Assembly (NCBI GenBank): GCA_902792085.1
Contig: CADAYE010000005.1
Span: 1-49,817 of the forward strand
DNA: 49,817 bases
DNA from: an uncultured bacterium
GTDB taxonomy: Bacteria > Cyanobacteriota > Vampirovibrionia > Gastranaerophilales > Gastranaerophilaceae
Direction: 5' to 3'
The notes under the pieces are model-generated. The model had not been told where the DNA came from. It made no database searches and saw nothing but the letters and a program-made list of their open reading frames with translations. Below are positions 8,237-17,600 of the stretch, one piece after another. The position numbers and the translations under genes were made by a program. Position 1 is the stretch's first letter. The number at the start of each line of letters is the position of its first letter.

Positions 8237-8847
8237 CCCATAGGTGGCGGTTGAATATATAATGGCTTTAATTCCTGCCATTTACATTCGTTAGATTTAA
8301 GTTTTTCATAAGCAAGTTTTGCTAAAATATCACCAAGAGGGTATTGTTCCTGCTGATAAGATGTTCCGCCAAGTCTTTGCTGCAATTTATCATCTGTTAT
8401 AAGTGTGTAATCACCATTTTGAAGAATTTGTTCAACTTCTTCAAGTTGAATTGCACCTTTTATTTCACCATTTATAAGAAAATATGCGCAATTTTTTCTT
8501 GCATCAAGGGCTACTGCAGTATTTTTACCTTTGGAAATTCGTTCTAAAATCTCAAGTGATGAAATTCCGACAGCAGGCAGGTTTAACTGTTGCGCCATGG
8601 TTCTTGCAACCGTTGTACATGCTCTTATTCCGGTAAAACTCCCCGGTCCGATATTAGTACCGATTGCGTCCAAATCCTGAGGGGTTAAACTGTTTTCTTT
8701 TAATACGGATTTTATTGTTGAAATCAAAAATGCCGAATGATATTTGTTATCCTTATTTGTTACTATTTTTGAGGATAATATTTTTTCATTGTCGGCTAAT
8801 GTTACATACATTTTGTCTAAACATGTATCAAAAACTAATATTTTCAC
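8233..8847 (-). CDS. tsaB: tRNA t6A biosynthesis protein TsaB
   Basis: TsaB (YeaZ) is the ASKHA-fold partner of TsaD and TsaE in making N6-threonylcarbamoyladenosine at position 37 of ANN-decoding tRNAs. The protein starts VKILVFDTC and contains the family motif IGTNIGPGSFTGIRACTTVA (about residues 67-86). I choose the GTG at 8847, not the ATG at 8877, because GTG overlaps the tsaE stop as GTGA and gaggaat lies upstream. This gives 204 residues. It is the last gene of the cyclase-tsaE-tsaB operon. TsaD is not in the window. Confidence 0.93.
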   Translation of the reverse strand: MKILVFDTCLDKMYVTLADNEKILSSKIVTNKDNKYHSAFLISTIKSVLKENSLTPQDLDAIGTNIGPGSFTGIRACTTVARTMAQQLNLPAVGISSLEILERISKGKNTAVALDARKNCAYFLINGEIKGAIQLEEVEQILQNGDYTLITDDKLQQRLGGTSYQQEQYPLGDILAKLAYEKLKSNECKWQELKPLYIQPPPMG

Positions 8848-9317
8848 CTGCTTAATTCCTCTACAATCTTTATACAATTATCTCCAAAACCTTCAAATGA
8901 ATATTTTCTTGAATCATCATCTTCATAAGTCACATTTATTTTTATATGGTCAAAAGGTACCTGATTTTGACCAAACTCAGCCCATTCAACAAATGTAATC
9001 TGCTTCCCTTCAGAATATTCCTGAAGTTCGTCAAAAATTGTTTTTATTCCTTCATTTTCAAGCCTATATAAATCAAAATGATAAACAGGTATTTTTGCAC
9101 TGTGATATTCATTTAAAATTACAAAACTCGGACTTGTAACTTTTTCAGTTATACCGATGGCATCTGCAACTTGTTTTACAAAAGCGGTTTTACCTGCACC
9201 AATTTCCCCGTACAAATTTATAAAACATCCGTCATTTTCAATAAGTTTGGCAAAACGAAATGCAAGTTCTTTTGTGTCATTTAGGGTTTTGCATATTTTT
9301 TCGTAAGTTTTAGTCAT
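8844..9317 (-). CDS. tsaE: tRNA t6A biosynthesis ATPase TsaE
   Basis: TsaE (YjeE) is the P-loop ATPase that supports the TsaB-TsaD complex in t6A synthesis. The Walker A motif GEIGAGKT is at residues 37-44, followed by the conserved VTSPSF and FDLYRLE motifs. At 157 residues it has the usual length. Its start overlaps the diguanylate cyclase end by 8 bases, and its stop overlaps the tsaB GTG start, so the three genes are translationally coupled. Confidence 0.95.
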   Translation of the reverse strand: MTKTYEKICKTLNDTKELAFRFAKLIENDGCFINLYGEIGAGKTAFVKQVADAIGITEKVTSPSFVILNEYHSAKIPVYHFDLYRLENEGIKTIFDELQEYSEGKQITFVEWAEFGQNQVPFDHIKINVTYEDDDSRKYSFEGFGDNCIKIVEELSR

Positions 9318-10545
9318 TATTAATTACAACCTTATTTCTTCCTGTATTTTTTGCCTGATAAAGCGCTTTATCCGCTTTTTTCATTAAATCATCATCACTG
9401 TCATTTTCTTTAATCTCGTATATTCCGAGACTCAAAGTGATTTTAATATTTTTTTCTTCACAGTCAGGTGCGACTTTTGAAATATCTATAACTTTATTTT
9501 CAACTGTCTGTCTTAAACGCTCCGCAACCATTTGTGCTTCATTGATTTTGGTAAACGGTAAAAGAATAGAAAATTCCTCGCCTCCGTAACGGCCTGCTAT
9601 ATCGTATTCACGAAGTTGCCCTCTGATTACTTTTGCAATAGTTTTTAAAACCAAATCCCCGGCTGCATGTCCGTATGTATCATTTACATGCTTAAAATAA
9701 TCAATATCAGTCATAATACCGCATAGTGGTGCGTGCTGACGTTTTGCGTTAGAAACTTCCTGCTTGATACGAACTTCCAACTGATGCCTGTTATAAAAAC
9801 CCGTCAGAGCATCCAAAGTGGCATGTTTTAATATTTCAGCATAAACATTTGCTCTGTTAATTGTAATAGCCATCTGGTTTGCCAATTGCTCCATGTATTC
9901 TCTGTCTTTAAGATTTATTTCATCTTCTGTGCTTTTAGCAACAAGCGAACCGACATTTTTGTTTTCGCAAATCAATGGCACTGCATAAATTTTTCCATCT
10001 GATAAAAGTTTTGTTTCATTGTGCTCTTTTATTGCATCAAGAATTTTCTCGTCTTTGCAGTCATTTGGGTAAGATAAAACATTTATTCCTGTGCTTTCAT
10101 CCCGCAGAAAGATATAAACAAGATAATTTTCAAAGAACTTGTCAAGCATTTCTCCGATAATTGGGATGATGTATTTTAATTCATATTGCGTTTCAATTAT
10201 TTTTGCAATATTTTTCATTGTATCGTGATAATTTACATCCTTCTGCATTTTTTCATTTAGCAGAATATTTTGAATTTTCAGTGATATAAAGCCTGAACAG
10301 ATTTCCAAGAATTGTGATAAATTCGGATTTGTCTGTGAAAATTCAAGACTTCCTAAACATTTTTTGTGTTTATATATCGGAATGCTATGAGTTAAAGTCT
10401 TTTGTTCTTTTGAATTTTCAAGATTAAGTGCAAATTCTTTTATTCCAAAATTATCTTTAAAAAACATATCCAAAGCAGAGTTAAGCGACTTTTGGCTGTA
10501 ACTCTCATTTAAAATATCGGAAAGTTTTTCAATTTTATCTAACAT
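9310..10545 (-). CDS. Diguanylate cyclase with N-terminal GAF-like sensor
   Basis: A 411-residue cytoplasmic protein that should make cyclic di-GMP from two GTP. The catalytic signature GGEEF is intact at residues 321-325, and an I-site REYD lies five residues before it, predicting product inhibition. The preceding DALTGFYNRH and DIDYFKHVNDTYGHAAGD motifs are also intact. Residues about 115-235 look like a GAF domain; residues 1-100 may form another small sensor domain. No membrane segments are seen. It is first in an operon with tsaE and tsaB, an unexpected link to tRNA modification. The PilZ protein at 30097 is a possible receptor. Confidence 0.93.
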   Translation of the reverse strand: MLDKIEKLSDILNESYSQKSLNSALDMFFKDNFGIKEFALNLENSKEQKTLTHSIPIYKHKKCLGSLEFSQTNPNLSQFLEICSGFISLKIQNILLNEKMQKDVNYHDTMKNIAKIIETQYELKYIIPIIGEMLDKFFENYLVYIFLRDESTGINVLSYPNDCKDEKILDAIKEHNETKLLSDGKIYAVPLICENKNVGSLVAKSTEDEINLKDREYMEQLANQMAITINRANVYAEILKHATLDALTGFYNRHQLEVRIKQEVSNAKRQHAPLCGIMTDIDYFKHVNDTYGHAAGDLVLKTIAKVIRGQLREYDIAGRYGGEEFSILLPFTKINEAQMVAERLRQTVENKVIDISKVAPDCEEKNIKITLSLGIYEIKENDSDDDLMKKADKALYQAKNTGRNKVVINND

Positions 10546-10566
10546 TTTGTCATTCTGAACTTGCTT

Positions 10567-11319
10567 TTACGCTTCTGCCTGTTGTGCAACTTCATCAGAT
10601 ATATCGCAGTTTGCATAAACATTTTGAACATCATCAAGTTCTTCAAGGCGTTCAATTAAGCGCATAACTGAAGTTGCAGTTTTAACATCCGTTATTTCTA
10701 TTGTATTTTTAGGGATTCTTGTCAATTCGGCATTAGAACTCTTAAAGCCTTCTTTTTCAAGTCCTTCAACAACGCTTTGGAATGTTTCAACAGAAGTGAT
10801 TACTCTGTATTCTTCTTCGTCCTCTTCAACATCTTCCGCATCAAAATTGATTGCTGTTTCAAACAGTTTTTCAAAATCAGTTTCATCTGCATTAAATGTT
10901 ATAGAGCCTTTTTTATCAAACATATAACTTACGCAATTTGTTTCACCGAGATTTCCTCCGAATTTTGAAAATAAACTGCGAACATCTCCTGCTGTTCGGT
11001 TACGGTTGTCAGTCATACATTCAACAACTACTGCAACACCACCTGCTCCGTAGCCCTCGTATGTAATTTCTTCGTAATTGTCGCTTGCGCCTCCTCCGGC
11101 ACCTTTGTCAATTGCTCTTTTAATGTTATCATTTGGCAAACCTGATGCTTTTGCTTTTTCAATAGCAGTTCTCAAACGGAAATTCCCAGCAGGGTCAGGC
11201 CCGCCAAGTCTTGCGGCTACAATAATTTCTCTTGAATACTTCTGAAATACAACGGCTTTTTGCCCGTCTGTTTTTGCTTTTTTATTTTTTATGTTTGCCC
11301 ATTTTGAATGTCCTGACAT
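10567..11319 (-). CDS. yebC: YebC/PmpR family protein
   Basis: A 250-residue member of the YebC family, with the hallmark N-terminus MSGHSKWANIKNKKAKTD and the internal YEGYGAGGVAVVVECMTDN. Members act as DNA-binding regulators or, as more recently described, as ribosome-associated factors helping translation of proline stretches. The 21-base gap to the cyclase gene holds half of the common cattctgaacttg palindrome. Terminators at 11404 and 11561 separate it from the upstream gene. Confidence 0.96.
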   Translation of the reverse strand: MSGHSKWANIKNKKAKTDGQKAVVFQKYSREIIVAARLGGPDPAGNFRLRTAIEKAKASGLPNDNIKRAIDKGAGGGASDNYEEITYEGYGAGGVAVVVECMTDNRNRTAGDVRSLFSKFGGNLGETNCVSYMFDKKGSITFNADETDFEKLFETAINFDAEDVEEDEEEYRVITSVETFQSVVEGLEKEGFKSSNAELTRIPKNTIEITDVKTATSVMRLIERLEELDDVQNVYANCDISDEVAQQAEA

Positions 11320-11403
11320 AATCTTATATCCCTTCTTTTACTAATATCCCTTATTTATATGCTAATTTTAGCAAAAATAAGAGCATTTTTCAACATTATT
11401 AGG

Positions 11404-11435
11404 ACATAAAAATAGCCGTTGCATAGGGGACGGCT
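11404..11435 (-). terminator. Terminator hairpin upstream of yebC
   Basis: On the minus strand, agccgt and acggct (11413-11418/11430-11435) enclose an 11-base loop and are followed by tattttta. It lies between yebC and the gene starting at 12708. The rest of the 312-base gap is AT-rich without a recognised element. Confidence 0.55.
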
Positions 11436-11560
11436 TTTAGGTAAAAGGTTAATGTAGGAGAAAATAAAGAAAAAGAAAAATGGTTATCATTAGTAATATT
11501 CCCGTTATTACAGCGAAAATAACTCTTTTTATATTTATTTTTACAAACCTTAACAAAAGA

Positions 11561-11583
11561 AAACCCACAATATCAGTGGGTTT
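11561..11583 (-). terminator. Terminator of the Ser/Pro-linker protein gene
   Basis: A perfect 8-bp stem aaacccac/gtgggttt with a seven-base loop lies about 50 bases past the stop at 11632 and is followed on the minus strand by a T-rich run. Confidence 0.6.
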
Positions 11584-11631
11584 AAAATCTACACTAACTA
11601 CCTAACCTTAATTTATGAAACAAACTTTTTA

Positions 11632-12708
11632 TTAAAACATTGAGTATTCTTTATAATCATACTGATAGCCCATTTTTGCCGCTAATTTTTTGATTAGTGC
11701 ATTAAAGTTGTCTGCTACACCGTTATCAATGTATAAAATGCTGTTTAGTTCTTTAGTGATTGCCTGATAATCAGCATCCTTGCTTAAGTCAATACCCAAT
11801 TCTTGAGCCTTATCTCGTAGAGCCCTTTGAATTAGCCTTCCATATTTTAATTTTTGATCGCTGTTAGCATCTGCCATAAATACTTCCATGAATGATTCAC
11901 CCGGATAAGATTGATTCCATTGAATCATTCTTTCAATTACATCGTCTTTTGAAATTTCATCACAGCAAGCGTTGAACATTTCATCATCTGTTCCCGGTTT
12001 AAATGTTGCGTCGTGAAATGCATCTACCCATGTTGCAAAATTTTCAGGTATTACTGATGATGAAACGGAACTGGCTCCGTTTGCTGAACTTGAAGGACTT
12101 GGTGATGAAGAAGATGATGAAGGTGAAGAAGATGATGAACTTGGTTGAGAACCCTGAGTTGTTGTTTCTTCAGGTTTCCCTGCAATCAAGTCATTTACAG
12201 CAACTTTCAATTCATTTGCTTTTAAATATGCACTTTGCGGATCCATTCCGCTTGTTTTAAGTGCTTCAATTTGTTTTTCATATTCTTCTAACTTTTTAAG
12301 TTGTTCTTCAAGTTTTGTTTTGTCTTCTGCTTTTAAGTCTTGTGCTTGAAGTTGTGCCTGAATTTTTGCTTTCTGACCTGCAATTGTCTGCATTCCAGTA
12401 TTAATTTCTTGACTTGCCAACTGATTCAATGATTGTGCCGCCATAGCGGATGCCTGACAAATTACAGCCTGAGTATTGATTTGCGGTGTCATTGGATATC
12501 CGCCGAATATACCCATAGGCCATCCTGATGCCTGAGCAACCTGATTGAATGCCAAGCCAATTTGTGATTGCTGATAATTATCCACAGGGAAAATCTGGAT
12601 GTCACCACCGAAGTTTGTTATCCCAAATGGATTATATGACATAAATGGAAGATAAGCCATTGATGCGTTTGTTAAATTCCCGTTACAACTCATTCCTAAT
12701 CCAAACAT
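11632..12708 (-). CDS. Unknown protein with coiled coil and Ser/Pro linker
   Basis: A 358-residue protein, not recognised. Residues 1-75 are rich in Gly, Phe, Asn and Met (MFGLGMSCNGN...). Residues about 80-175 form a Gln/Lys/Glu-rich coiled coil. A serine/proline linker follows at about 185-215. The remaining 140 residues are a compact, acidic, probably helical domain ending YKEYSMF. There is no signal peptide or membrane segment. The layout fits an extracellular or secretion-related protein, but that is speculation. It shares its overall style (no signal peptide, Gln-rich, coiled coil) with the proteins at 5540 and 27048. Confidence 0.75.
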   Translation of the reverse strand: MFGLGMSCNGNLTNASMAYLPFMSYNPFGITNFGGDIQIFPVDNYQQSQIGLAFNQVAQASGWPMGIFGGYPMTPQINTQAVICQASAMAAQSLNQLASQEINTGMQTIAGQKAKIQAQLQAQDLKAEDKTKLEEQLKKLEEYEKQIEALKTSGMDPQSAYLKANELKVAVNDLIAGKPEETTTQGSQPSSSSSSPSSSSSSPSPSSSANGASSVSSSVIPENFATWVDAFHDATFKPGTDDEMFNACCDEISKDDVIERMIQWNQSYPGESFMEVFMADANSDQKLKYGRLIQRALRDKAQELGIDLSKDADYQAITKELNSILYIDNGVADNFNALIKKLAAKMGYQYDYKEYSMF

Positions 12709-12904
12709 ATTTGTTTCCCCGTTTTTTGTTTTTGTCCCCTGTACTTATATAAACAATTTTGTTATTTAAAAATTGCCTTTTTAGGCAGAAATATATTTGT
12801 CATTTTTTTTAAATGCAAGCAGTGATTGCGTTTTGCTTAATATTTCTGTTGTAACATTTCTTAATATATGATTATTTTATATGGTTTATGTTATTATTTG
12901 GGAT

Positions 12905-13309
12905 ATGAAAACACTTGCAAAATTTATACACGAAAAAAGAGAAGAATTGGGATTAACTCAAAAAGGACTTGCTGTAGCATCAAATATTCCTTTGAATGAG
13001 ATAGAAGGAATTGAAGAAGGTAAAACTCTGTTTTTATCGGTTACAAGACGACAGGCTCTTGCAAAGGTTCTAAAATGTGAACCGGAGGAAATTAAAACTC
13101 TTGAAAAGGATATTAGTGAAAATATTATATCAGATGAAATTATAGGAAGTTTAAAAGAATTGATTTTAAATGGCGCAGGAGGCTTGAAATGTCCAAAATG
13201 TGGGGCCCCTTTGGTTACTCGTATAGCAAAAATGTATGATTTGGAAGACAATTTGATTTTGCATCCTAAAGCGCATTGTACAAAATGCCCGTTCCAGATA
13301 CATTCCTGA
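12905..13309 (+). CDS. XRE-family regulator with C-terminal zinc ribbon
   Basis: A 134-residue protein. Residues 1-60 form an XRE helix-turn-helix (KREELGLTQKGLAVASNIPL). Residues about 98-130 hold two Cys pairs, CPKCG and CTKC, the ligands of a zinc ribbon. This fusion suggests a DNA-binding regulator whose ribbon mediates metal binding or protein contact. I choose the ATG at 12905 over 12881 because the HTH begins immediately after it. A TATTAT hexamer at 12892-12897 lies only seven bases upstream, so the mRNA may be leaderless. Confidence 0.8.
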   Translation: MKTLAKFIHEKREELGLTQKGLAVASNIPLNEIEGIEEGKTLFLSVTRRQALAKVLKCEPEEIKTLEKDISENIISDEIIGSLKELILNGAGGLKCPKCGAPLVTRIAKMYDLEDNLILHPKAHCTKCPFQIHS

Positions 13310-13344
13310 AACGAGCACTTGTAATTTATTATTTCTTTTGATTT

Positions 13345-14694
13345 TTAAACAAGCCCCTGAGCAATCATTGCTTCGGATAATTTTTTGAATGCTGCAATAT
13401 TTGCACCTGCGACATAATTCCCGCTTATACCTGCTTCATCGGCGGCTTTCTTGCATGCTTTGAAAATATTTGTCATTATTGTATCGAGTTTTTGTTCAAC
13501 TTCTTCAAATGTATAGTAATATCTAATACTGTTTTGTGTCATTTCAATTGCAGATGTTGCGACTCCTCCTGCGTTAGCAGCTTTTGCTGGGGCAAAAAGA
13601 ACTTTATTAGCCAAGAAATAATCAATTGCTTCGGTTGTCGAAGGCATATTTGCACCTTCACCAACTGCAATAACACCGTTTGCGACAAGCGTTTTTGCAT
13701 CTTCAAGAGTTAATTCGTTTTGGGTAGCACAAGGGAGAGCAATATCAGTTTTGATGCCCCAAATAGGGGAGTTAGCGCCTATTTTTTCAATATATTTTGC
13801 ATTTGGATTACATTCGAGATATTCTTTGATTCTTCCTCTTTTTACTTCTTTTATTTCTTTTATGTAATCTAAATTTATTCCGTCTTCATCATAAATACAA
13901 CCATTTGAGTCGCTCATAGCAACAACTTTAGCCCCCATTGCCGCCGCTTTTTGAGCAGCATATATTGCAACATTACCTGAACCTGAGATTGTTACTGTTT
14001 TCCCGCTCATTGAGTTGCCGTGTTCTTTAAGCATTTCTCTCATATAGAACAGTAAGCCGTATCCTGTTGCTTCTGTTCTTGCCAATGAACCGCCGTAACT
14101 GATGGCTTTACCTGTTAAAACTCCGCCTTCATAGGCATTTTTAATTCTTTTATACTGTCCGAATAAATAGCCGACTTCTCGTCCGCCTACACCGATATCT
14201 CCTGCAGGAACATCAACATCATGCCCGATATGTCTGTATAATTCAGTCATAAAACTTTGACAAAACCTCATTACTTCGTTATCAGACTTGCCTTTTGGGT
14301 CAAAATCACTTCCACCCTTTGCTCCGCCTATAGGCAAACCTGTAAGAGCATTTTTAAATATTTGTTCAAAGCCTAAAAATTTCATTACGCTAAGATTAAC
14401 GCTCGGATGAAATCTCAAACCGCCCTTATAAGGACCGATAAGAGAACTGAACTGTACCCTGTAGCCTCTGTTAATCTGAATTTTGCCGTTATCATCCACC
14501 CATGGAACCCTGAACATTATAATTCTCTCAGGTTCTGTCATTCTTTCAAGAATTGCATTTTTTTCATATTTATCACTTGAACTGATAATAGGCTCTAATG
14601 TTGTTAAAACTTCTTTTAGCGCCTGAATAAATTCCGGTTGATTATCGTTTCTCATTTCTGTTTCTTTTATAACTCTTTCAATATAACTATTCAT
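13345..14694 (-). CDS. gdhA: NADP-type glutamate dehydrogenase
   Basis: Interconverts 2-oxoglutarate plus ammonia and glutamate, the main ammonium-assimilating reaction here. From the ATG at 14694 the protein is 449 residues, like E. coli GdhA. I prefer this over 14754 because gggagaag precedes it and the family begins at MNSYIERVI. Visible landmarks are the substrate-binding PIGGAKGGSDFDPKGKS, the VPAGDIGVGGREVGYL motif and a Rossmann stretch VTISGSGNVAIYAA. The 60-base N-terminal ORF extension is probably untranslated leader. It is convergent with the XRE/zinc-ribbon gene. Confidence 0.97.
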   Translation of the reverse strand: MNSYIERVIKETEMRNDNQPEFIQALKEVLTTLEPIISSSDKYEKNAILERMTEPERIIMFRVPWVDDNGKIQINRGYRVQFSSLIGPYKGGLRFHPSVNLSVMKFLGFEQIFKNALTGLPIGGAKGGSDFDPKGKSDNEVMRFCQSFMTELYRHIGHDVDVPAGDIGVGGREVGYLFGQYKRIKNAYEGGVLTGKAISYGGSLARTEATGYGLLFYMREMLKEHGNSMSGKTVTISGSGNVAIYAAQKAAAMGAKVVAMSDSNGCIYDEDGINLDYIKEIKEVKRGRIKEYLECNPNAKYIEKIGANSPIWGIKTDIALPCATQNELTLEDAKTLVANGVIAVGEGANMPSTTEAIDYFLANKVLFAPAKAANAGGVATSAIEMTQNSIRYYYTFEEVEQKLDTIMTNIFKACKKAADEAGISGNYVAGANIAAFKKLSEAMIAQGLV

Positions 14695-14835
14695 GACTTC
14701 TCCCTTTTTCATAACTACCTTTTTATTTTTACTATTTTTGTAATATAATTGCAAATTAATTTTTTATAAAGTTCCCTATTTTATAGACTATTGGGTAATA
14801 TGAAATAATTTTTCGGGTTTTAATATGATATTGTT

Positions 14836-15624
14836 ATGTTATTAGTATTATCTTTATTATTTATTCTAATGATGGGTTATCAGATGTATTTAATAAAAAA
14901 ATATAAGAATCTTAATAAAGATGAGATGTCTTATGTTGCAACACTTACTCATGATTTAAAATCCCCTGCCAGAGCACAAATTAATATGCTTAATTTACTT
15001 TTAAACGGTCATTTTGGCGCATTGAATCCGAAACAATACGAAATGCTTAAAATGACATGCTCATCTGCTAAATATATGTCTAATCTCGTGGGTACGGTAT
15101 TAGCAGGGTATAAATACAGTTCAAATTCAATTGTATTATCAAAATCGAATTTTGACTTAGTTAGCCTTATAAATTCGGTAATTAAGCAAAATGAATTCAT
15201 GATATCTGATAAAAATATGAATTTAATATTTTATTATGATGCTCCGTATTGTTTGGTAAACGGGGATAAACTACAGATAGAAAGAGTTTTAGTAAACTTA
15301 CTTACCAACGCAATTACTTACGGTTTTGAAAACACAGATATAATTGTAAATTTAAAACATATTTCAGGATCTTTAAATTTTTCTGTTTCAAATAAAAGTT
15401 ATTTTATTCCTCAAAAAGAATTGAAAAATATTTTTAAAATGTATTCCAAAACAGTAAACTCAAGGCGTAATAATGTATCAACAGGCCTTGGTTTATATGC
15501 ATCAAAGCAAATTATAAACAAACATGGCTGGGAAATTTATGCAAACAGCACCCCAGACGGAACTTGCACTTTTGGTTTCAGATTGTCTGAAGAAATTAAT
15601 AATGCGGAATTAATTAATAAATAA
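14836..15624 (+). CDS. Membrane-anchored sensor histidine kinase without sensor domain
   Basis: A 262-residue kinase. Residues 2-20 form one membrane helix. The H-box THDLKSP contains the phospho-acceptor His39, and the ATPase domain shows an N-box (LLTNAITYG) and a G-box (STGLGLYASKQI). No extracellular sensor domain exists and no response regulator is adjacent, so it is an orphan kinase needing a partner elsewhere. The ATG at 14836 follows a TATGAT hexamer by six bases and has no ribosome-binding site, suggesting a leaderless transcript. Confidence 0.9.
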   Translation: MLLVLSLLFILMMGYQMYLIKKYKNLNKDEMSYVATLTHDLKSPARAQINMLNLLLNGHFGALNPKQYEMLKMTCSSAKYMSNLVGTVLAGYKYSSNSIVLSKSNFDLVSLINSVIKQNEFMISDKNMNLIFYYDAPYCLVNGDKLQIERVLVNLLTNAITYGFENTDIIVNLKHISGSLNFSVSNKSYFIPQKELKNIFKMYSKTVNSRRNNVSTGLGLYASKQIINKHGWEIYANSTPDGTCTFGFRLSEEINNAELINK

Positions 15625-15692
15625 CTTATGGTAATTAGATTCTATTTTACAGAAGCATGTCATTGCTGTAACATTGTATATAGTTACCAAAC

Positions 15693-16529
15693 TTATTTTT
15701 CCAAAAGATGAGTATTTATTTTACCAAATTTTGCCGAAAGGTTGTCAATAAGGTGGATAAGGTATAATTCCGGTTCAAGCGCATCTTTTGAATCCAAATC
15801 AATAATTGCACCCCAATCTGCTCTGCCGTGGTGTGCCGCAATCATTCTTGCTACTCTTACAAAACCTGCATTCATACAAGTGCTAAACCCCCATTGAGAG
15901 TGAGTAATCCAAGTTTCTCTAAAACCCGGGGCATAATCAATTAAGCCGGTTTCCGTATCAATTGTATATTCAAAAATTTTACCGAAATCATGTAACAAGC
16001 AGGCAGCAATGATATTATCTTTATTAACCTTTGATGCAAAATGTTCAATATTTAATAGTGCAAATTCTACACATTCAACAGTATGAACAAGCAATCCGCC
16101 GATAAAATTATGGTGCATAAGTTTTGCGGCAGGCATAATCTTAAATTTATCGGCATTATCTTCAAAGAGTTTAGATACAAAATTTCTTAGTTCTTCTTTT
16201 TCTATCAGATTTACAAAAGACTGTAATTTTGCCCAATATTGTTCAATTTCATCAGGCTCAAGCCCTAATTTTGCTTCTTTTAGAAGTTCAAGTGCGGAAA
16301 CAAGACAATTATTATATTTTTCATTAAAAGTTGCTGATACTATGCGTACAAGATTTCCTGTTCTGAATATTTTTGCATCAAAACGATTTAGGGTTTCTTC
16401 CCACAAAATGCAATTCAAAACACTGTCATCTTTTGTATTTTTTAGTTGTAATTTCCCCATTTTTGTACCGGCTTTTGTGTCGCCGATTGAAAATATAATT
16501 ACTTCGTAAGTATCTTCTGTATTAAACAT
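15693..16529 (-). CDS. YhaM-like 3'-5' exoribonuclease (OB fold plus HD domain)
   Basis: A 278-residue protein with an N-terminal OB-fold nucleic-acid-binding region (residues about 10-90) and an HD phosphohydrolase domain. The HD signature is in LLHDFGKIFEY, with further metal ligands at HHNFIGGLLVHT and AAHHGRADWG. This matches the YhaM/CBF1 family of Firmicutes, 3'-5' exoribonucleases acting in RNA turnover. The gene follows ilvC by nine bases and is probably cotranscribed. Confidence 0.85.
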   Translation of the reverse strand: MFNTEDTYEVIIFSIGDTKAGTKMGKLQLKNTKDDSVLNCILWEETLNRFDAKIFRTGNLVRIVSATFNEKYNNCLVSALELLKEAKLGLEPDEIEQYWAKLQSFVNLIEKEELRNFVSKLFEDNADKFKIMPAAKLMHHNFIGGLLVHTVECVEFALLNIEHFASKVNKDNIIAACLLHDFGKIFEYTIDTETGLIDYAPGFRETWITHSQWGFSTCMNAGFVRVARMIAAHHGRADWGAIIDLDSKDALEPELYLIHLIDNLSAKFGKINTHLLEK

Positions 16530-16538
16530 TTTTACTCC

Positions 16539-17564
16539 TTAATTTTTTTCTCTGTCAATAATATTTTCTTTTCTGCCCCAAACAAAAGACGAACGGATTT
16601 CTTCACCGATTTTTTCTATAGGGTGATTTCTGTTTTCTTCTCTTAGTTTGTCAAAATATTTGTGACCTGTTTTCATTTCGTTGGTAAATTCATCAGCAAA
16701 AGCACCTGATTGAATATCTTTTAAAATTTCTCGCATTGCATTTTTAGATGCTTCGCCAATAATCTTTGGACCTCTGGTCATATCACCGTATTCAGCCGTA
16801 TTAGAAATTGAATAGCGCATATCAGCAAGTCCGCCCTGATTAACTAAATCTACAATAAGTTTCATTTCATGCAGGACTTCAAAATATGCCATATAAGGTG
16901 AATATCCTGCCTCTGTCAAAACTTCAAACCCTGCTTTCATTAAAGCGGAAACACCACCGCATATTACGGTTTGTTCACCAAATAAATCTGTCTCTGTTTC
17001 TTCTCTGAATGTTGTTTCTATAATTCCGGCCCTACCTGCACCTATTGCGCTTGCATAAGAGAGAGCAACTTCTTTACCGTCACCTGATGGATTTTGATAT
17101 ACTGCGATTAGGCTCGGAACCCCTTTACCTTCCGTATATTGGCTTCTTACCGTATGCCCAGGACCTTTTGGCGCTACCATTATGACATTTATATCATCTG
17201 GCGGTACAATTTTTTTGAAATGAATATTAAACCCGTGAGCAAACATCAAATACTGCCCTGCTCTCATATTAGGCTTAATCTGCTTTTCATAAACTTCTGC
17301 CTGAACCTCATCAGGAATTAAAACCTGAATCACATCTGCCCATTTTACGGCATCCTCAATTGACATCGTTTTAAATCCGTAATTTTTTGCTTTAATATCG
17401 GATGCTCCGCCAAGTCTTAAACCTAATACAACATTACAACCGGAATCTTTTAAATTCATAGATTGACCGTAGCCTTGAGAACCAAAGCCGATAACTGCAA
17501 TTTTTTTTGTTTTGATTAAATTTTGATTAATGTCTTTATCTAAAAATATTTTCAGTTCACTCAT
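16539..17564 (-). CDS. ilvC: Ketol-acid reductoisomerase
   Basis: Second enzyme of valine/isoleucine synthesis, converting acetohydroxy acids to dihydroxy acids with NAD(P)H and magnesium. The cofactor site is GFGSQGYGQSMNLKDSG near the N-terminus. KGPGHTVR and the acidic metal ligands in the DLFGEQTVICGG and EVLHEMKLIVDL regions are intact. The 341-residue length marks the short class I form. Other ilv genes are absent nearby. A hairpin at 17601-17659 separates it from the aquaporin gene upstream. Confidence 0.97.
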   Translation of the reverse strand: MSELKIFLDKDINQNLIKTKKIAVIGFGSQGYGQSMNLKDSGCNVVLGLRLGGASDIKAKNYGFKTMSIEDAVKWADVIQVLIPDEVQAEVYEKQIKPNMRAGQYLMFAHGFNIHFKKIVPPDDINVIMVAPKGPGHTVRSQYTEGKGVPSLIAVYQNPSGDGKEVALSYASAIGAGRAGIIETTFREETETDLFGEQTVICGGVSALMKAGFEVLTEAGYSPYMAYFEVLHEMKLIVDLVNQGGLADMRYSISNTAEYGDMTRGPKIIGEASKNAMREILKDIQSGAFADEFTNEMKTGHKYFDKLREENRNHPIEKIGEEIRSSFVWGRKENIIDREKN

Positions 17565-17600
17565 TATACACTTCCCTTCTGTTCATATTATATCATAAAG

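Noticed and set aside
12003-12260. An 85-codon plus-strand frame opposite the Ser/Pro-linker protein
   Set aside because: It is antisense to a long open frame; its Leu/Met-rich composition mirrors the coiled-coil and serine codons.
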